Source: Pseudogemmobacter sp044142105
GTDB taxonomy: Bacteria > Pseudomonadota > Alphaproteobacteria > Rhodobacterales > Rhodobacteraceae
NCBI RefSeq assembly: GCF_044142105.1
Contig: NZ_JBGTYM010000005.1
Span: 1 to 64,000 of the forward strand
Length of the DNA: 64,000 nucleotides
Reading direction: 5' to 3'
Positions within the stretch are counted from its first letter, which is position 1; the number at the start of each line of letters is the position of its first letter. Below the pieces are notes generated by a model. The model did no database searches, was not told where the DNA came from, and worked only from the letters and a program-made list of their open reading frames with translations. Shown one piece after another: positions 17,331 through 25,537 of this stretch. The position numbers and the translations under genes are program-made.

Positions 17331-17388
17331 CCGTGCCTCCCCCCAAAAGGCCCAAACGAATTAACCTTTCCCCGGAATCCGCCGCCGC

Positions 17389-18813
17389 TCAAGCTTTTCC
17401 TTGCCGAAGCGCCGCCAGCGCCCTTTCGCGCCCCTCGGCCAGTGCAATCAACGGTCGGGCTGGCGCATCCTTGGGCGACAGGTGCCAAGACCGGGGCACG
17501 GCGTCGAAATAGGCCAGCGCATCGGCACCCGGATCGCGCTGGCCCTCGGCCAGCCAGCGGCGGCGATACAGGCCCGACGGGTCGAATTTCTCGGCCTGGG
17601 TCTCGGGGTTGAAGATGCGGAAATAGGGTGCGGCATCGGGGCCGGACCCCGCAACCCATTGCCAGCCCATCGCATTCGCCGCCGGGTCCCAATCGGTCAG
17701 GCACTCGGCGAACCAGTCGAGTCCGACTTTCCAATGGGTCAGCAGATGCTTGGTCAGATAGGAAGCCACGATCATGCGGGCGCGGTTGTGCATGCGGCCC
17801 GTCACGAACATTTCGCGCATCGCGGCATCGACCAGCGCCTGCCCGGTGCGGCCCCGCCGCCAGGCCTCGGCATCGTCATTGTCGTCGCGCCAGGGAAAGC
17901 CATCCCACTCTGCGCGCCAATTTGCCCGGTCCATCTGCGGGAAATGGTACAGCAGGTGCCAGGAAAATTCGCGCCAGGCCAGTTCCGACAGGAATTTCTC
18001 GGCCCCCGCACGGCCCTCGTCCCGGGCGCGCAGGGCCGCGTGCCAGACCCGGCGGATGCCGATTTCGCCATAGGTCAGGTTCTCCGACAGGCCCGAGCAG
18101 GCGTCGCAGTCAAGGCGGTCGCGCATCCCGGCATACGCCTCGACCGGACCGTCCAGAAAGGCCTCCAGCCGGTCGCGCGCCGCATCGCCGCCCACGGTCT
18201 GGCGCGGCCAGACCACCGCGCCGCCCCGCCGCATCGCGCGCGCCATATCCCAATCTTCCAGGCGGTCCCCCCTGGGCACAGGGCCATGGGCGCGCAGCGT
18301 CTTGACCGGCGGCAAGGCCGCATCGGGTTCGCGGCGGCGCAGCGCGTTCCAATAGGGTGTGAAGACCTTGTAGGGCCCGCCCTGCCCGGTCTCCAGCTCC
18401 CAAGGCTCGGCCAGCAGGTGTCCGGCAAAGCTGCGCGGCTCGACGCCCGCCGCCCGGAGCGCCGACTTCACGGCGGTGTCGCGCTCGCGCGACGGCCCAT
18501 CGTAGAGCCGCGACCACCAGACACCCTTGGCCCCGGTTTCGGCAACCAGCGCCTGAAGCGCGGGCAAGGCTGCCCCGCGGCGCAGGACAAGCGTCAGCCC
18601 TGCCCCTTGCAGCGCCTTGGCGAAGGAACCGACCGCAAGGCCAAGCCGCCCCTTCGCCGCCGCCCCGATCGCCTCGGTCTCGGAATCCAGCAGGAAGACC
18701 GCAACCAGGGGCCGCCCCGTCGCTGCGGCTTCGAGCAGCATCGGCTGGTCGTCCAGCCGCAGATCGCGGCGGAACCACAGGATCAGGGGCGCATCCTTGG
18801 CTTGGTCAGGCAC
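17389..18813 (-). CDS. phr: Deoxyribodipyrimidine photolyase
   Basis: A 474-residue DNA photolyase/cryptochrome family enzyme repairing cyclobutane pyrimidine dimers with light. The N-terminal Rossmann antenna domain begins LILWFRRDLRLDDQP. The FAD domain has LSENLTYGEI, FLSELAWREFSWHLLYHFP, MRELY-like MREMFVTGRMHNRARMIVASYLTKHLL and the FNPETQAEKFDP end motif. GTG at 18813 is chosen because GGAG lies eight bases upstream; a TTG at 18852 would add 13 residues not typical of the family. A candidate promoter lies just upstream. Confidence 0.93.
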   Translation of the reverse strand: MPDQAKDAPLILWFRRDLRLDDQPMLLEAAATGRPLVAVFLLDSETEAIGAAAKGRLGLAVGSFAKALQGAGLTLVLRRGAALPALQALVAETGAKGVWWSRLYDGPSRERDTAVKSALRAAGVEPRSFAGHLLAEPWELETGQGGPYKVFTPYWNALRRREPDAALPPVKTLRAHGPVPRGDRLEDWDMARAMRRGGAVVWPRQTVGGDAARDRLEAFLDGPVEAYAGMRDRLDCDACSGLSENLTYGEIGIRRVWHAALRARDEGRAGAEKFLSELAWREFSWHLLYHFPQMDRANWRAEWDGFPWRDDNDDAEAWRRGRTGQALVDAAMREMFVTGRMHNRARMIVASYLTKHLLTHWKVGLDWFAECLTDWDPAANAMGWQWVAGSGPDAAPYFRIFNPETQAEKFDPSGLYRRRWLAEGQRDPGADALAYFDAVPRSWHLSPKDAPARPLIALAEGRERALAALRQGKA

Positions 18814-18845
18814 GGCAGGAACTCCGGTCAGAGGCGGGACAGAGG

Positions 18846-18874
18846 TTAACAAAGGGTGAATACGTACAGGTCAA
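18846..18874 (-). promoter_or_regulatory. Possible photolyase promoter
   Basis: On the minus strand TTGACC, a 17-base spacer and TGTTAA precede the photolyase start by about 33 bases. The spacer contains TACGTA, a small palindrome that could bind a regulator. Upstream, a separate inverted repeat TGTCCCAC-C-GTGGGACA sits at 18903-18919. The -10 match is only moderate. Confidence 0.35.
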
Positions 18875-18920
18875 GCCTTTGGATTTCCTCATCCCGCCCC
18901 TTTGTCCCACCGTGGGACAG

Positions 18921-20147
18921 TCAGAGCACCCGGTCCAGCGCCGCGATCAGCCGCGTCACCTCTTCAGGACTGGTATAATGGACCGCCGACAGGCGCAGTA
19001 CGCCCTTTTCCAAGTCGATCCCCATCGCCGCCAAAGGGCGCACCGCATAGAAATCCCCCGCCCAGCAGGCGATCCCTTCACGGCCCAGCGCCTCGGACAC
19101 GGGTTCCGCCACCCGGCCCAGATCGACCGCGACCGTGGGCGCCCGGCGGGCCGCGTCACGCGGGCCGATCAGCCGCAGGTCATTGCGCCCGCCCAGATAG
19201 TCCAGGAGCGGCTGAATCGTGGCCACTTCCTGCGCCCGCATCAGATCATGGACGCCCCGGTTCCGCGCCGCCGCATCGCCGCCAATGCCATGATGGACCG
19301 CCAGCGCATCGACATAATCCGCCATGCCCGCACAGGCCGCCACCTGCGCATGGTCCGGCCCTGCCGGCGTATGACGCTTGTACAGCGTGCCGTGGTTGAA
19401 ATGGTGCCCCTGCCCCGGCAACTCGAAACCGAATTCCTTGCGGATCACCATGATGCCCTGATGCGGCCCATAGGTCTTGTAGGCCGAGAACAGATAGACA
19501 TCCGCCCCCAGCGCCGGCATGTCGGGGAAACCATGCGGGGCATAGCTGACCCCATCCACCACCGTCCGCGCCCCCGCGGCCTTGGCCACGGCGCAGATCG
19601 CCGCCACGTCATTGATCTCGGCCACCACGTTCGAGCAATGGGGGAAGCACACCAGCCGCACCTTGCCATCGGCCAGCAGCGTCGCCAGCGCGGCCGGGTC
19701 CAGCGAGCCGGTCGCCGGGTCAAGCTTCCACTCCCGCACCTCGATCCCTTCGTCAGCCAGCCGCCGCCAGACGCCGGAATTCGCCTCATGATCCTGGTTC
19801 GTCACCACGATCGCCGCATCCTGCCCGCGCAGCCACTGCCGCACCGCCTGGGCCAGCACATAGGTGTTCGCGCTGGTCGAAGGGCCAAAGGACACTTCTT
19901 CCCGCGCCACGCCCATCATGGCCGCCAGCCGGTCGCGCGCCTCGTCCATCTCGGCGCCGCCCGCCTGCGCCCCCGGATAGGGCCCATAGGGCTGCACCTT
20001 GCGGTCGGTGTAATAGCGGTGCAGCCGCTCGACCACCTGCGCGCAAGGATAGCTGCCGCCCGCATTCTCGAAGAAGGCATGGGTCGACAGCACCGGCGAG
20101 GCAAAGGCCGGGAACTGGGAACGGACAAAAGAAAGGTCGAGTGCCAT
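18921..20147 (-). CDS. Class V aminotransferase-fold protein (VC1184-like)
   Basis: A 408-residue fold-type I PLP protein annotated in relatives as cysteine desulfurase-like. The PLP lysine is in LFSAYKTYGPHQG and substrate-loop motifs such as FFENAGGSYPCAQV are present. The position that carries the catalytic cysteine in IscS/SufS (HHCA) reads GDFYA here, as in the VC1184-type subfamily, so sulfur transfer by the usual mechanism is unlikely; a lyase, epimerase or transaminase reaction is possible. ATG at 20147 follows AGGAG; an earlier in-frame ATG at 20162 overlaps that ribosome site. Confidence 0.75.
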   Translation of the reverse strand: MALDLSFVRSQFPAFASPVLSTHAFFENAGGSYPCAQVVERLHRYYTDRKVQPYGPYPGAQAGGAEMDEARDRLAAMMGVAREEVSFGPSTSANTYVLAQAVRQWLRGQDAAIVVTNQDHEANSGVWRRLADEGIEVREWKLDPATGSLDPAALATLLADGKVRLVCFPHCSNVVAEINDVAAICAVAKAAGARTVVDGVSYAPHGFPDMPALGADVYLFSAYKTYGPHQGIMVIRKEFGFELPGQGHHFNHGTLYKRHTPAGPDHAQVAACAGMADYVDALAVHHGIGGDAAARNRGVHDLMRAQEVATIQPLLDYLGGRNDLRLIGPRDAARRAPTVAVDLGRVAEPVSEALGREGIACWAGDFYAVRPLAAMGIDLEKGVLRLSAVHYTSPEEVTRLIAALDRVL

Positions 20148-20570
20148 CTGCGGCTCCTGCATCTAGGGCCACGGAGCGGGAATGCCTGCGCAGGCGGGTC
20201 ATCCCGGTCCGCGGCAGGTCTTCCAGCCAGACCCGGCGTTGTCTCCCGCCGGGCCAGAACCGGGCGCCGCCCGGCATCGCGAACAGGTCTAGCAACCGCC
20301 CAGCCGCAGCGCAAGCCACGCCGGATCAGAGCAAGGGTCAACCCCCTGCGCTCCGCCTCGCCCCGCCGCAAGAACAGGCGCGGGCGCGCGCTCGGGCGCC
20401 GCCTTGGTCATATTCCGCGGGCAAGCGCCGCTGCGCCTCTTGTCTGCCGCGCACCGAACGCACAATGTCAATACAGGCTTGAGGCAGGAATGCACCTGTC
20501 CTAGCGTCTCAACCACGCAGATCGCCGTCTTGGGGAAATCCGGCAGGTCTGATGCCAACAAGGAGAGAGT
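20148..20570. other. Intergenic region before the polyamine-type binding protein
   Basis: About 420 bases without a supportable gene. The last 100 bases contain a possible plus-strand promoter, TTGAGG, a 17-base spacer and TAGCGT (20479-20507). AAGGAGAGAGT lies immediately before the ATG at 20571. Short open frames on both strands here have atypical composition and no family resemblance. Confidence 0.4.
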
Positions 20571-21617
20571 ATGTCCCGTCACGCCACATTCCTGGCTTGC
20601 GCTGCCACCGCGCTTGCCCTCGCCACCACGGCCCGCGCCGCCGACCCCGAACTGACCATCCTTGACTGGGCTGGTTGGGAAATCGACGGGATGCTGCAAC
20701 CCTATGTCGACAAATATGGCCAGAAGCCGTCCTACGTCTTCTTCGCCGATGACGACGAGGCGTTCCAGAAGGTCTCGTCCGGCTTCAAGGCCGATGTCGT
20801 CCACCCCTGCGCCGCCTCGGTGCCGCGCTACAAGGATGCCGGGCTGATCGAGCCCTGGGATGTCGCGAAGATCCCGGAATTCAAGAACATCCCCGAGCGG
20901 ATGACCAAGAACTTCACCGATTCCGACGGTGTCTGGTTCATCCCGACCGATTATGCCTATACGGCGATCGCCTATAACACCGAGACGGTCCCCGCCGAAG
21001 ACGTGGCCTCGCTGTCGGTCTTCACCAATGAGAAATATGCCGGCCGCATCTCGATGCCCGACAATACCGACGATGTCTGGTCGCTGGCCTTCCTCGCCAC
21101 TGGCGTGACCTCCTGGGATAACATCACCGACGAACAGTTCCAGGCCGCTGCCGACTGGCTGCGCAAGGTACACCCGAATGTCCGCGCCTATTGGTCGGAC
21201 CCGTCGGAACTGTCGCAGCTCATGGCCTCGGGCGAAGTGCAGGTGGCCTGGTCGTGGAATGACCCGGTCGCGATCCTGATGGGCGAGAATTTCCCCGTCG
21301 GCTTCAACCGCGCCCCGGCCGAAGGGGCGGCGACCTGGTTCTGCGGCATGGTGAACATGAAGGACGGGCCTGGCAAGGAAGACAAGGCTTATGACTTCAT
21401 CAACTCGCTGCTGGCCCCGACTTCGGCCCAGCCGCTGCTGGATGCGATCGGCTATTCCCTGTCGAACGATGCCGCCATGGCCACGATCGACCCCGCCGCG
21501 CTGAAGGCCGCCTATGTCGATCCGGTCACCACGACGCTTTTCGCCCAGACCCCGCCCACGGCGGAACTGCGCGAGAAGATGATCGAGGAATTCGAGCTGA
21601 TCAAATCGGGCTTCTGA
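20571..21617 (+). CDS. ABC transporter substrate-binding protein, PotD-like
   Basis: A 348-residue periplasmic binding protein with a signal peptide (cleavage near ARA-AD). The mature N-terminus LTILDWAGWEIDGMLQPY and later WFIPTDYAYTAIAYNTETVP and KPLL-type domain closure resemble spermidine/putrescine-binding proteins (PotD/PotF, SBP_bac_8). No permease or ATPase gene is beside it, so it is an orphan receptor, or its ABC partners lie elsewhere. It has a strong ribosome site (AAGGAGAG) and its own terminator, so it is probably expressed alone. Confidence 0.85.
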   Translation: MSRHATFLACAATALALATTARAADPELTILDWAGWEIDGMLQPYVDKYGQKPSYVFFADDDEAFQKVSSGFKADVVHPCAASVPRYKDAGLIEPWDVAKIPEFKNIPERMTKNFTDSDGVWFIPTDYAYTAIAYNTETVPAEDVASLSVFTNEKYAGRISMPDNTDDVWSLAFLATGVTSWDNITDEQFQAAADWLRKVHPNVRAYWSDPSELSQLMASGEVQVAWSWNDPVAILMGENFPVGFNRAPAEGAATWFCGMVNMKDGPGKEDKAYDFINSLLAPTSAQPLLDAIGYSLSNDAAMATIDPAALKAAYVDPVTTTLFAQTPPTAELREKMIEEFELIKSGF

Positions 21618-21635
21618 TCGCCCCATTCTGGCTGC

Positions 21636-21664
21636 AACGCCCGGGCCTTGTCCCGGGCGTTTGC
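21636..21664 (+). terminator. Terminator after the binding-protein gene
   Basis: Ten-base perfect arms AACGCCCGGG (21636-21645) and CCCGGGCGTT (21652-21661) with a six-base loop, 18 bases past the stop. The T-run is short (TTTGCTGTT), so efficiency is uncertain. Confidence 0.7.
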
Positions 21665-21733
21665 TGTTGCGCCACCCAAGCATCGCCGTGCGCGGAAGCG
21701 CCCTTTGCCCCACCTGGCCTGACAGGTGGCGCT

Positions 21734-22174
21734 TCAGATCACGCTGCGGATCGCGAAGCTGGAATTGATCCGGCTGACGCCCGGAAGGCGGGACAGGATT
21801 TCCTTATGGACCCGCTCGTAATCGCCGGCGCCTTCGGTTTCCAGCCGCAGCAGGTAATCCTCCTCGCCGGTCATCAGGTAGCATTCGCGCACTTCGGGAT
21901 GCTTGCGCACTTCGGCTTCGAAGGCGTTCAGAACATCTTCGGTCTGCCGCTCAAGGCTGATGCGCACGATCACCACATGCGCCCGCTCTGACGCCGCCCC
22001 CGCGATCAGCGCGGTATATCCCCGGATCACCCCCGAGGCTTCCAGCATCTGTATCCGGCGCAGACAGGCCGAGGGCGACAGCCCCGCCTCGGCAGCCAGC
22101 GCGACATTGGTGATCCGCGCGTTGCGCCGCAATGCGCGAATCAACGCGCGGTCGATACGATCCAGTTCCGGCAT
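21734..22174 (-). CDS. Lrp/AsnC-family regulator
   Basis: A 146-residue leucine-responsive-type regulator. The N-terminal HTH reads RIDRALIRALRRNARITNVALAAEAGLSPSACLRRI; the C-terminal RAM domain holds the effector-binding GEEDYLLRLETEGAGDYERV. It is divergent from dadA with about 146 bases between the starts. It is probably the local activator or repressor of D-amino acid dehydrogenase, responding to an amino acid such as alanine. This target is inferred from position. Confidence 0.9.
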   Translation of the reverse strand: MPELDRIDRALIRALRRNARITNVALAAEAGLSPSACLRRIQMLEASGVIRGYTALIAGAASERAHVVIVRISLERQTEDVLNAFEAEVRKHPEVRECYLMTGEEDYLLRLETEGAGDYERVHKEILSRLPGVSRINSSFAIRSVI

Positions 22175-22320
22175 ATTCTTGCGTCTGACCCTCGTTAATT
22201 GCGCATACGCATGTCAGAAGAAATATAATTGCACGGATCGGCAGGACATTCGATGGATTTTACACGATGTTCACGCAGAAAGGCGGGCGGAAGGCGCACG
22301 CCGAACGAGGTATCCTTCAG

Positions 22321-23568
22321 ATGAAAGTCATCGTGCTTGGCAGCGGCGTTCTGGGCACCGTTTCAGCCTGGTATCTGGCGCAGGCGGGCCATGAGGTCAC
22401 GGTGATCGACCGCCAGACCGGCCCCGCGCTGGAGACGAGCTTCGCCAATGCGGGCGAGGTCTCTTTCGGCTATTGCAGCCCCTGGGCCGCGCCGGGCATT
22501 CCGAAAAAGGCGGTCAAATGGCTGCTGATGAAGCACGCGCCCCTGATCCTGCGCCCCAAGGTCGATGCGGCGATGCTGTCCTGGCTTGTCGCCATGCTGC
22601 GCAACTGCACCTCGGCCCGCTATGCTCTGAACAAAAGCCGGATGCTGCGCCTGGCCGATTATTCGCGCACCGCGCTGGCCGAATTGCGCGCCGCCACCGG
22701 CATTGCCTATGACGAGCGGATGAAGGGCACGCTGCAACTGTTCCGCACCGAGGCCCAGCTTGAGGCGTCGGCCAAGGACGTCAGGGCGCTCAACGCCGAT
22801 GGCATCCCCTGCGAGGTGCTGGACCCGGCGGGCTGCATCGCCCAGGAACCGGCGCTGGCCCAGGCCCGCGACAAGATCGTGGGCGGGTTGCTGACGCCGC
22901 TCGACGAGACCGGCGATTGTTTCAAGTTCACCAACGCGTTGGCCGATCTGGCGGTGGCCAAGGGCGTGACCTTCCGCTGGGGCGAGACGATCCGCCGCAT
23001 CCTGACCGAAGGCGGCCGCGCCATCGGGGTCGAGACCGACCGCGGCCAGACCCGGGCCGATGCGGTGGTGATGTGTCTGGGCAGCTATTCGCCGCAGATG
23101 CTCGCGCCCCTGGGCATCCGCCTGCCGGTCTACCCGGTCAAGGGCTATTCGCTGACCATCCCGATCACCGATGCCTCCCGCGCCCCGGAATCGACCGTGA
23201 TGGACGAGACCTACAAGATCGCCATCACCCGGCTGGGCGACCGCATCCGCGTGGGCGGCATGGCCGAGATTTCGGGCTACAACAACCGCCTTGAACCCGC
23301 CCGCCGCCGCACGCTGGAACATTCGGTGACGGATCTTTTCCCCGGCGGCGACACGTCGAAGGCGACGTTCTGGAGCGGGCTGCGCCCCATGACGCCCGAT
23401 GGCACCCCGGTCATCGGCCCGACCCCGGTGCAGGGCCTGTTCCTCAATACCGGCCATGGCACGCTGGGCTGGACCATGTCCTCGGGCTCGGGCCGGCTGA
23501 TCGCCGATCTGGTCTCGGGCCGCGCGCCCGAAATCGACGCCAAGGATCTGGCGCTGTCCCGCTACTGA
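22321..23568 (+). CDS. dadA: D-amino acid dehydrogenase
   Basis: A 415-residue FAD flavoenzyme that oxidises D-amino acids (mainly D-alanine) to keto acids at the membrane. The N-terminal dinucleotide-binding motif is VIVLGSGVLGTVSAWYLA; DadA markers include SFANAGEVSFGYCSPWAAPGIP, KALKWL-type KAVKWLLMKHAPL, GCIAQEPAL and the C-terminal NTGHGTLGWTMSSGSGR. The ATG at 22321 follows GAGG; an upstream ATG at 22267 would add 18 unrelated residues. The divergent Lrp gene is its likely regulator. No alanine racemase gene follows; ssrA lies next. Confidence 0.93.
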   Translation: MKVIVLGSGVLGTVSAWYLAQAGHEVTVIDRQTGPALETSFANAGEVSFGYCSPWAAPGIPKKAVKWLLMKHAPLILRPKVDAAMLSWLVAMLRNCTSARYALNKSRMLRLADYSRTALAELRAATGIAYDERMKGTLQLFRTEAQLEASAKDVRALNADGIPCEVLDPAGCIAQEPALAQARDKIVGGLLTPLDETGDCFKFTNALADLAVAKGVTFRWGETIRRILTEGGRAIGVETDRGQTRADAVVMCLGSYSPQMLAPLGIRLPVYPVKGYSLTIPITDASRAPESTVMDETYKIAITRLGDRIRVGGMAEISGYNNRLEPARRRTLEHSVTDLFPGGDTSKATFWSGLRPMTPDGTPVIGPTPVQGLFLNTGHGTLGWTMSSGSGRLIADLVSGRAPEIDAKDLALSRY

Positions 23569-23612
23569 CGCCGCAGCGCCCCTGCCGCCCTCTGCGGCCT
23601 GCCGCAACGGGC

Positions 23613-23641
23613 TTGCGGCCCGTAGGTCCGCCCCCTATATT
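23613..23641 (+). promoter_or_regulatory. Probable ssrA promoter
   Basis: TTGCGG, an exact 17-base spacer and TATATT, ending about a dozen bases before the tmRNA acceptor piece. The -10 matches five of six consensus positions. Confidence 0.6.
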
Positions 23642-23652
23642 CCACCCTGTTC

Positions 23653-23731
23653 GGGGCAACTCGGACTATGGCGATAAACGCACCTGTAATAATCGGCTCG
23701 GACCCGGGGGCGGTACCCGGCGGCTCCACCA
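23653..23731 (+). ncRNA. ssrA: tmRNA acceptor piece (permuted ssrA, 5' half)
   Basis: In Alphaproteobacteria ssrA is circularly permuted, so the 3' acceptor half is transcribed first. Here the segment ends CGGCTCCACCA (CCA at 23729-23731), preceded by a T-arm-like stem CCGGG...CCCGG with a non-canonical loop, as in other alpha tmRNAs. The acceptor strand pairs with GGGGCCG at 23758, including the G3-U70 wobble read by alanyl-tRNA synthetase. About 26 bases (23732-23757) form the processed spacer. The 5' end is approximate. Confidence 0.85.
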
Positions 23732-23757
23732 GACTTTCCCGTTCATTGCGGGCGTGT

Positions 23758-23963
23758 GGGGCCGAAATAGGATCGACGAACGACCAAAGAGGCCAGCTTT
23801 CGCTCGGTGAGGTACCACCGTTATCGGTCCAAGATCACAGTTGCCAATGACAACCGTGCTCCGGTGGCGCTGGCTGCGTAAGCAGCTCGCAATACCAAAC
23901 TCAAGTCCCTGCGCTTAGCCGCGTAGGGCGGGGCCTGCAGGAGCCTGGCAACAGAATCCTGCG
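23758..23963 (+). ncRNA. ssrA: tmRNA coding piece with proteolysis tag
   Basis: It begins GGGGCCGAAATAGG like tRNA-like 5' ends of tmRNAs. The reading frame at 23843-23881 encodes ANDNRAPVALAA and TAA; the LAA end is the ClpXP degron. Downstream sequence forms the conserved alpha tmRNA hairpin, with stem GCAGGA (23937-23942) and TCCTGC (23957-23962) around a CTGGCAACAGAA loop. Together with the acceptor piece it rescues stalled ribosomes. sspB about 3.7 kb downstream encodes the adaptor that delivers tagged proteins to ClpXP. The 3' end is estimated. Confidence 0.92.
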
Positions 23964-24039
23964 CTTCCCCAAGATCCTGCCCCAAGGCTCCTGCAAAACG
24001 CCCTGTCTCAGGAGCCTGGCAACAGAATCCTGTGCTTTC
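23938..24039. repeat. Direct repeat of the tmRNA 3' segment
   Basis: A 24-base stretch of the tmRNA coding piece (23938-23961, containing GGAGCCTGGCAACAGAAT) is repeated exactly at 24009-24032. Similarity continues for several bases into GCTT/CC and probably to CCTGCC. Between them GGCTCCTG (23986-23993) is the reverse complement of the first bases of both copies. Such 3'-end duplications are typical scars of integration at ssrA, but only about 47 bases separate the copies here. Confidence 0.75.
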
Positions 24040-24080
24040 CTTCCCTGCCATTTTCTTTGCGTAACGCCGCGCCGCGCCCC

Positions 24081-24746
24081 ATGCTTGACACCATGTTGCG
24101 TACGCTCGCCCTTGGCCTTTGCCTGACCGCCAGAGCCGCAGGGGCCTGCGAGACGGCGCTCGTGCTGTCGATCGATGTCTCTGGCTCGATCGACGCCGGC
24201 GACTACCGCCTTCAGGCCGAGGGGCTGGCCGCCGCGCTGACCGATCCGGCCGTGGCCGATGCTCTGGTCGAGGGGCAGGTGGCGCTGGCCGTGGTGCATT
24301 GGTCCGGCACCGACCAGCAGGCCCTTGTTCTGCCCTGGCAGCGGATGCTGACCCAAGGCGCAGTCCGCCGCTTTGCCGAGGCCGCCGCCCGCACGCCTCG
24401 CGCCTTCGAAGGCTCGGACACGGCGGTGGGTCAGGGCCTGCGCTTCGCCCTGGCGCAATTCCCCGAGGTTGCTGATTGCGACCGCCTTGTCGTCGACATT
24501 TCCGGCGACGGGCAGGAGAATGCCGGCTTCACCGATGCCCGCGCCCGGTCCGAGGCCCGCGCGATGGGCGTCGCCGTCAATGCCATCGCCATCGAGGAAC
24601 CCGGCCCCGCCAGCCCGATCACCCGCTACTACCTGTCCTGGGTCGTCACGCCGGGCGGGTTTGTCGTCACCGCCCGGGGCTTGCAGGATTATGCCGCCAG
24701 CCTGCGGCTGAAACTCTTGCGCGAACTGTCCAAGCCCATCGGCTGA
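24081..24746 (+). CDS. DUF1194 (VWA-like) secreted protein
   Basis: A 221-residue protein with a signal peptide (cleavage near AAG-ACE) followed by a von Willebrand A-like domain of the DUF1194 family. The metal-ion adhesion motif DVSGS is in VLSIDVSGSIDAGDY, with a conserved SGDGQENAG further on. Function is unknown; such domains usually bind proteins through a bound cation. ATG at 24081 or 24093 are both possible; the second gives a tighter signal peptide. The gene begins only about 40 bases past the tmRNA repeat. Confidence 0.8.
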   Translation: MLDTMLRTLALGLCLTARAAGACETALVLSIDVSGSIDAGDYRLQAEGLAAALTDPAVADALVEGQVALAVVHWSGTDQQALVLPWQRMLTQGAVRRFAEAAARTPRAFEGSDTAVGQGLRFALAQFPEVADCDRLVVDISGDGQENAGFTDARARSEARAMGVAVNAIAIEEPGPASPITRYYLSWVVTPGGFVVTARGLQDYAASLRLKLLRELSKPIG

Positions 24747-24802
24747 CCCCTGTCCCACTGCCCGACCGCAGGCTAGGCTGCGCCAAACGCCCGGAGTCGC
24801 GC

Positions 24803-25432
24803 ATGGACCTGCCCGCTGCCAGCCTGACCACCCTTGCCCTCTGGCTGGACCTGACCGGCACCTTCGTCTTCGGCCTGTCGGGCGGCATGCTGGCCGTTCG
24901 CCGCCAACTTGATCTTTTCGGCGTCATTGTCCTGTCCACCGCCGCTGCCACGGCCGGGGGTGCCATTCGCGACATGGCGATCGGCGACCAGCCCGCCGCC
25001 GTGTTGCAGGACCCGCGCATCCTTCTGGCGGCCCTTGCCGCCGGCCTTGTCGCCTTCCTGGCCCACCGCCAGGTCGAGCGGCTGAACAAGCCCGTCATGC
25101 TGCTCGATGCGCTGGGTCTGGGCGTCTTTGCCGTCTCGGGCACGCAGAAAGCGCTGGAATTCGGGCTGAACCCCGCCGCGGCCTGCCTGATCGGCGTCCT
25201 GACCGCCGTGGGCGGCGGCGTGGTGCGCGATCTGCTGGTGACAGAGATCCCGCGCGTGTTGCGCGAAGACGTCTATGCCGTCGCGGCAATCCTTGGCGCG
25301 GGGCTGGTGGTGCTGGGCGACCATCTTGGCTGGCCGCCCCTGTTGATCGCCGCCTTGGGACTCGCGCTGACCTTCGCGATCCGCGTGGCCTCGGTGCGGC
25401 TTGGCCTGCGCATCCCGCGCGCTAAGCCTTGA
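24803..25432 (+). CDS. TRIC/UPF0126 family membrane protein
   Basis: A 209-residue inner-membrane protein with seven predicted helices and two internal repeats, each with a glycine-rich motif followed by Arg-Asp (GGAIRDM and GGGVVRDLL). These are the hallmarks of bacterial trimeric intracellular cation channels (TRIC, formerly UPF0126). It probably conducts monovalent cations; some relatives were described as glycine transporters, so the substrate is open. The start is the ATG after CGGAG. Confidence 0.87.
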   Translation: MDLPAASLTTLALWLDLTGTFVFGLSGGMLAVRRQLDLFGVIVLSTAAATAGGAIRDMAIGDQPAAVLQDPRILLAALAAGLVAFLAHRQVERLNKPVMLLDALGLGVFAVSGTQKALEFGLNPAAACLIGVLTAVGGGVVRDLLVTEIPRVLREDVYAVAAILGAGLVVLGDHLGWPPLLIAALGLALTFAIRVASVRLGLRIPRAKP

Positions 25433-25537
25433 CCGGAACAGGCACTGGGCCTAAGCCATCGCTCATGGGGTCTGCGCCCACCCCGTGAGGCCCCGGCCCA
25501 AGTGTCGCATCCCTGACCCTTTGCCAAGGATGCCGCC

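Noticed and set aside
18903..18919. TGTCCCAC-C-GTGGGACA as a PpsR/CrtJ site
   Set aside because: The PpsR consensus is TGT-N12-ACA; here the spacing is eleven, and no photosynthesis genes are in the window. It may still be an operator of another kind.
20141..20482. 113-codon plus-strand frame upstream of the binding protein
   Set aside because: No ribosome site, no family similarity, and it starts inside the opposite gene; composition is arginine/proline-rich as in non-coding GC-rich DNA.
20289..21713. Long minus-strand frame opposite the PotD-like gene
   Set aside because: The plus-strand gene has a signal peptide, family motifs, ribosome site and terminator; the antisense frame has none.
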